Positions 62,800 through 64,000 of a stretch of DNA of 64,000 nt are shown here, piece by piece. This stretch comes from Sinanaerobacter chloroacetimidivorans (GTDB taxonomy: Bacteria > Bacillota > Clostridia > Peptostreptococcales > Anaerovoracaceae): positions 248,001-312,000 of the forward strand of contig NZ_JAGSND010000003.1 in assembly GCF_018128545.1 (NCBI RefSeq), given 5' to 3'. A program made the translations under genes and the position numbers. Each line of letters begins with the position of its first letter. Positions within the stretch are counted from its first letter, which is position 1. Below the pieces are notes generated by a model. That model was not told where the DNA came from. It did not search any database and saw nothing but the letters and a program-made list of their open reading frames with translations.

Positions 62800-64000
62800 A
62801 TGAGTGACAAACTCCAATTGATGCGAGAAAAAATCAGAATCCTGGATGAGGCTGCAAAGGCCTATTACCAGGAAAACAGGGAAATCATGCCCAATATAGA
62901 GTATGACAGGCTCTATGATGAACTGGAAGCATTGGAAAAAGAGACCGGTGTTGTTCTTTCCAACAGTCCCACTGTTCATGTAGGATACGAGCTGGTGAGC
63001 GGACTGCCGAAGGAAGAACATGAAAAGCCCATGCTTTCCTTGGATAAAACAAAAGATGCAGCGGCTTTAAAGGACTGGCTTGGAGATAAAGTGGGAATGC
63101 TCTCCTGGAAACTGGATGGTTTGACGATTGTTTTGACTTATCAGGACGGCAAGCTGAATAAGGCAGTGACCAGAGGCAATGGCGTCGTCGGTGAAGTTGT
63201 CACAAATAACGCGAAGGTTTTTGCCAATCTGCCCGTTTCCATTACTTACACGGGAAATCTGATTTTAAGAGGAGAAGCGGTGATCCGCTACTCTGATTTT
63301 TATAAAATCAACCAGGAAATCGAAGAAGTAGAGGCAAAGTATAAAAATCCAAGAAATCTTTGCAGCGGTTCCGTCAGACAGTTGAACAACAAGATAACGG
63401 CAGAAAGAAACGTCCGCTTCTTTGCCTTTTCCGTTGTGAAAGCAGATGCGGTAGACTTCGGGAACTCCCGCATATCTCAATTGAGCTGGCTGGAAAGTCA
63501 GGGCTTTGATATCGCCGAATATCGGAGAGTAGATTCTGAAAATCTGGAAGAGTCGGTTGCCTGGTTTGCAGAGCATATTACGGATAACGATTTGCCTTCC
63601 GACGGGCTGGTGCTGACCTTTGACGACATCGCTTACGGGGAATCCCTAGGGGCTACCGCAAAGTTTCCAAGAGATTCCATAGCCTTTAAATGGCGTGATG
63701 AAATCAAGGAAACGAAGCTTCTTGAGATTGAATGGAGTGCTTCGAGAACCGGCCTGATCAATCCTATAGCAATTTTTGAACCCGTTGAATTGGAGGGTAC
63801 TACGGTGAGCCGGGCCAGTGTGCATAATTTGAGCATTCTGGAAGGATTGGAACTGGGAATCGGAGATACCATAGGTGTCTATAAAGCCAATATGATTATC
63901 CCTCAGATTTCGGAAAACCTGACCAGAAGCGGAGGACTGGACATCCCTGAGGATTGCCCGGTATGCAGCGGGGGTACGGAGATTAGGCAGAAGAACGGCG
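62800..64000 (+). CDS. ligA: NAD-dependent DNA ligase LigA, 3' end outside window
   Basis: The frame starts at ATG 62800 after AAAGGAG and runs off the window; 400 residues are seen. The Ia domain (AYYQENREIMPNIEYDRLYD), adenylation motif with the nucleophilic lysine (LSWKLDGLTIVLTY), the LRGEAVI and FKWRDE motifs, an OB-fold and the first zinc-finger cysteines (CPVCSGG) are present. Several motifs differ from the usual LigA: TRGNGVVGEVVTNN replaces RGDG-x-x-GEDVT, and NPRNLCSGSVRQL replaces NPRNAAAGSLRQL. It may be a divergent or second ligase. Confidence 0.88.
   Translation, partial: MSDKLQLMREKIRILDEAAKAYYQENREIMPNIEYDRLYDELEALEKETGVVLSNSPTVHVGYELVSGLPKEEHEKPMLSLDKTKDAAALKDWLGDKVGMLSWKLDGLTIVLTYQDGKLNKAVTRGNGVVGEVVTNNAKVFANLPVSITYTGNLILRGEAVIRYSDFYKINQEIEEVEAKYKNPRNLCSGSVRQLNNKITAERNVRFFAFSVVKADAVDFGNSRISQLSWLESQGFDIAEYRRVDSENLEESVAWFAEHITDNDLPSDGLVLTFDDIAYGESLGATAKFPRDSIAFKWRDEIKETKLLEIEWSASRTGLINPIAIFEPVELEGTTVSRASVHNLSILEGLELGIGDTIGVYKANMIIPQISENLTRSGGLDIPEDCPVCSGGTEIRQKNG

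Overview
The window looks like part of the chromosome of a motile, strictly anaerobic, amino-acid-using member of the Clostridia (Firmicutes). The signs are B. subtilis-type flagellar gene order, a CsrA/FliW/flagellin module, FliY with CheC motifs, CheC and CheD, a T-box leader, rubrerythrin, a phenylacetate-CoA ligase/ACT pair, and AGGAGG-type ribosome binding sites with frequent GTG and TTG starts. No tRNA, rRNA, CRISPR array, prophage or intact insertion sequence was recognised. The exact genus cannot be told from this sequence alone.

Region 1 (1-9171) starts with the end of a FliK-like gene and a small FlhB-like gene. A secreted kelch-repeat protein follows. It converges on a minus-strand late flagellar operon, flgM-flgN-flgK-flgL-DUF6470-fliW-csrA-fliC, with near-consensus sigma-28 promoters in front of flgM and fliC. 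The fliC leader holds a hairpin with GGA in its loop, as expected for CsrA repression relieved by FliW.

Region 2 (9172-38748) is one long plus-strand flagellar and chemotaxis superoperon behind a likely sigma-A promoter: flgBC, fliEFGHIJK, flgD, a TIGR02530 gene, flgE, swrD, motAB, fliM, fliY, cheY, fliOPQR, flhBA, fliA, two flgF/flgG-type rod genes, a FapA-like gene, a PilZ gene, parA, a ComFB-domain gene, cheC, cheD, then cheW (own sigma-28 promoter) and cheB. fliL, flhF, flhG, cheA and cheR are not present. A Soj-type ParA with a ComFB partner stands near where flhF/flhG are often found.

Region 3 (38749-50960) holds three large paralogous chemoreceptors with many HAMP-like repeats. All three end in the same short C-terminal motif, and two have sigma-28-like promoters. 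They are followed by a soluble protein in which two chemoreceptor signalling hairpins are each interrupted at the tip by a sensor-like domain. That protein is the most unusual gene in the window.

Region 4 (50961-64000) is mostly unrelated to motility: an ABC-F ATPase, an AEC-family transporter, a YdbC/PC4-like protein, a minus-strand paaK-ACT operon behind a T-box that probably reads a Phe codon, a tiny membrane protein, a DUF378 protein, a nucleoside kinase coupled to a PfkB kinase, rubrerythrin, PcrA helicase, and the start of an NAD-dependent DNA ligase cut by the window end.
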